From: Pseudomonadota bacterium
GTDB taxonomy: Bacteria > Desulfobacterota > Desulfobacteria > Desulfobacterales > Desulfolunaceae
DNA: 64,000 nt
NCBI GenBank assembly: GCA_018818835.1
Contig: JAHIRD010000012.1
Coordinates: 1 to 64,000, forward strand
Reading direction: 5' to 3'
Shown here: positions 63,312 to 64,000 of the stretch, one piece after another
Position numbering within the stretch: position 1 is the first letter of the stretch
Layout of the letters: every line of letters starts with the position of its first letter
Translations under genes and position numbers: made by a program
The notes under the pieces: generated by a model
Database searches by the model: none
What the model was told of the DNA's origin: nothing
Seen by the model: only the letters and a program-made list of their open reading frames with translations

Positions 63312-64000
63312 GAGCACCCTTGATTGCTTTAATAAATCAGGTTAATAGGTTTTTGTCTTTTCAATAAAAAAGTCAGAACAACGGCAAGCTTTAATTGTAG
63401 GGCTTCAGGTCAGATGTTTGCCAGGAATTTCAGGTGCTGGGTTATGATCTGTATTGACTTAAAAGAACGTTTTTTTGTTGCTCATGGAAAAAAATATGAA
63501 TGCAACATATTTTTTAATATAGCATATTGGTAAGATTATGTGCAAGCATACAGAGAGTTAATCATAGAAAATATATGACGGAGATCGTACGTTTAACAGT
63601 AGCTGTCGTTTTTCTTTTTAAGAGTGCATCAACGTTTGGACTGTTGATTTTAACAAACTTAAGATCGACCTGATGATAAGTATTCGACATACGACAAAGT
63701 ATGCCGTAACCCCGGCCAAACCTGTTGCCTTGCCGATAGACCCTGTTCCATAGCCATCTTTAGATTTTTTAGGAGTTCATTAGATTTAGATGAAAAAAAG
63801 ATAGCGATTTATTTTTGATGAGCATGATAATACCCTTCATTAATTTTAAATATTTAAAACATTTGGTTGTAGGTATAAGGCTTTATAATAATGACATATT
63901 TGTTGCCAGATTTAGTGAATAAAAGGCGTCGCATCAGTTTATTTCGCTATTCTTTAATAGCGATGTTCTCCTATCAATTTCCAGTGGGGATTGCTTACCT
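63312..64000. other. Gene-free right end of the window
   Basis: AT-rich and without a credible gene in either strand. It contains the half MITE-like repeat and a perfect TCGCTATT/AATAGCGA dyad at 63944-63963. A plus-strand frame open from ATG 63964 to the edge is only 12 codons long and cannot be judged. Confidence 0.5.
63679..63783 (-). repeat. MITE-like repeat, half copy in reverse orientation
   Basis: Reading the minus strand, TAATGAACTCCTAAAAAATC then GATGGCTATGG, GGCAAGGCA, GTTTGGCCGG and GGCATAC...GTATGTCGAA follow the same order as the left half of the element at 37454. The right half of the hairpin is missing, so this is a truncated copy. Confidence 0.65.

Noticed and set aside
1-64000. 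tRNA, rRNA, CRISPR arrays, insertion sequences
   Set aside because: No tRNA-like TTCGA arm with flanking acceptor stems, no rRNA core, no regularly spaced direct repeats and no transposase were seen by eye; a covariance-model scan would settle small RNAs.
63964-64000. Start of a gene at the right edge
   Set aside because: Only 12 codons are visible, with no ribosome-binding site, so nothing can be claimed.

Overview
The window is bacterial chromosome, most likely from a Desulfobacterales-type (former Deltaproteobacteria) anaerobe. This is inferred from the block rpsB-tsf-pyrH-frr-uppS-cdsA-dxr-rseP, an adenylate kinase with the C-x5-H-x15-C-x2-C metal site known from Desulfovibrio gigas, many two-component proteins, an acyl-CoA dehydrogenase facing a PAS-LuxR regulator, a molybdopterin oxidoreductase, and an outer membrane (LptD). 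No dsr/apr genes are in view, so sulfate reduction itself is not shown.

Layout. 1-1503: an edge-truncated minus-strand gene resembling the type VI amidase effector Tae4, but lacking both expected catalytic residues, then a gene-free stretch full of inverted repeats. 1504-5536 (minus): folC, rpsU, adk, cca. 5716-21200 (plus): a long housekeeping run, coaE, rho, rpmE, prfA, prmC, rpsB, tsf, pyrH, frr, uppS, cdsA, dxr, rseP, purL, purQ, covering transcription termination, translation, isoprenoid/phospholipid/undecaprenyl synthesis and purine synthesis. 21336-25882: a histidine kinase/sigma-54 activator pair and a HerA-like ATPase. 25883-26728: a broken hicA with an intact hicB, bracketed by two REP-like palindromes. 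26729-39956 (minus): an oversized GlmS-like amidotransferase, a penicillin-binding transpeptidase, metG, ricT, holB, an HU/IHF protein, a NusG paralogue and lptD. 40189-45207 (plus): tmk overlapping a fused cysteine synthase/cysteinyl-tRNA synthetase-like gene, two orphan proteins and a ferredoxin. 45291-49929: RNase J, FtsK and a methyltransferase. 50113-58987: an accessory region with an AT-rich membrane-protein gene, a PAS-LuxR regulator divergent from an acyl-CoA dehydrogenase, a CoA-transferase remnant, a RelBE-type toxin-antitoxin pair, and a methyltransferase/molybdopterin oxidoreductase pair. 59023-63311 (minus): an HDOD response regulator overlapping a large hybrid histidine kinase. 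63312-64000 is gene-free.

The most unusual items are the CysK-CysRS fusion, whose HIGH and KMSKS signatures are both degenerate while its zinc ligands remain; the 1247-residue GlmS-like protein with an internal Ntn-type cysteine, a large insertion in the glutaminase and a 200-residue tail; the Tae4-like protein with Cys-to-Ser and His-to-Tyr changes; and a dispersed MITE-like repeat family (37454-37607, 63679-63783, fragment at 45213). I saw no rRNA or tRNA genes, CRISPR arrays or insertion sequences.
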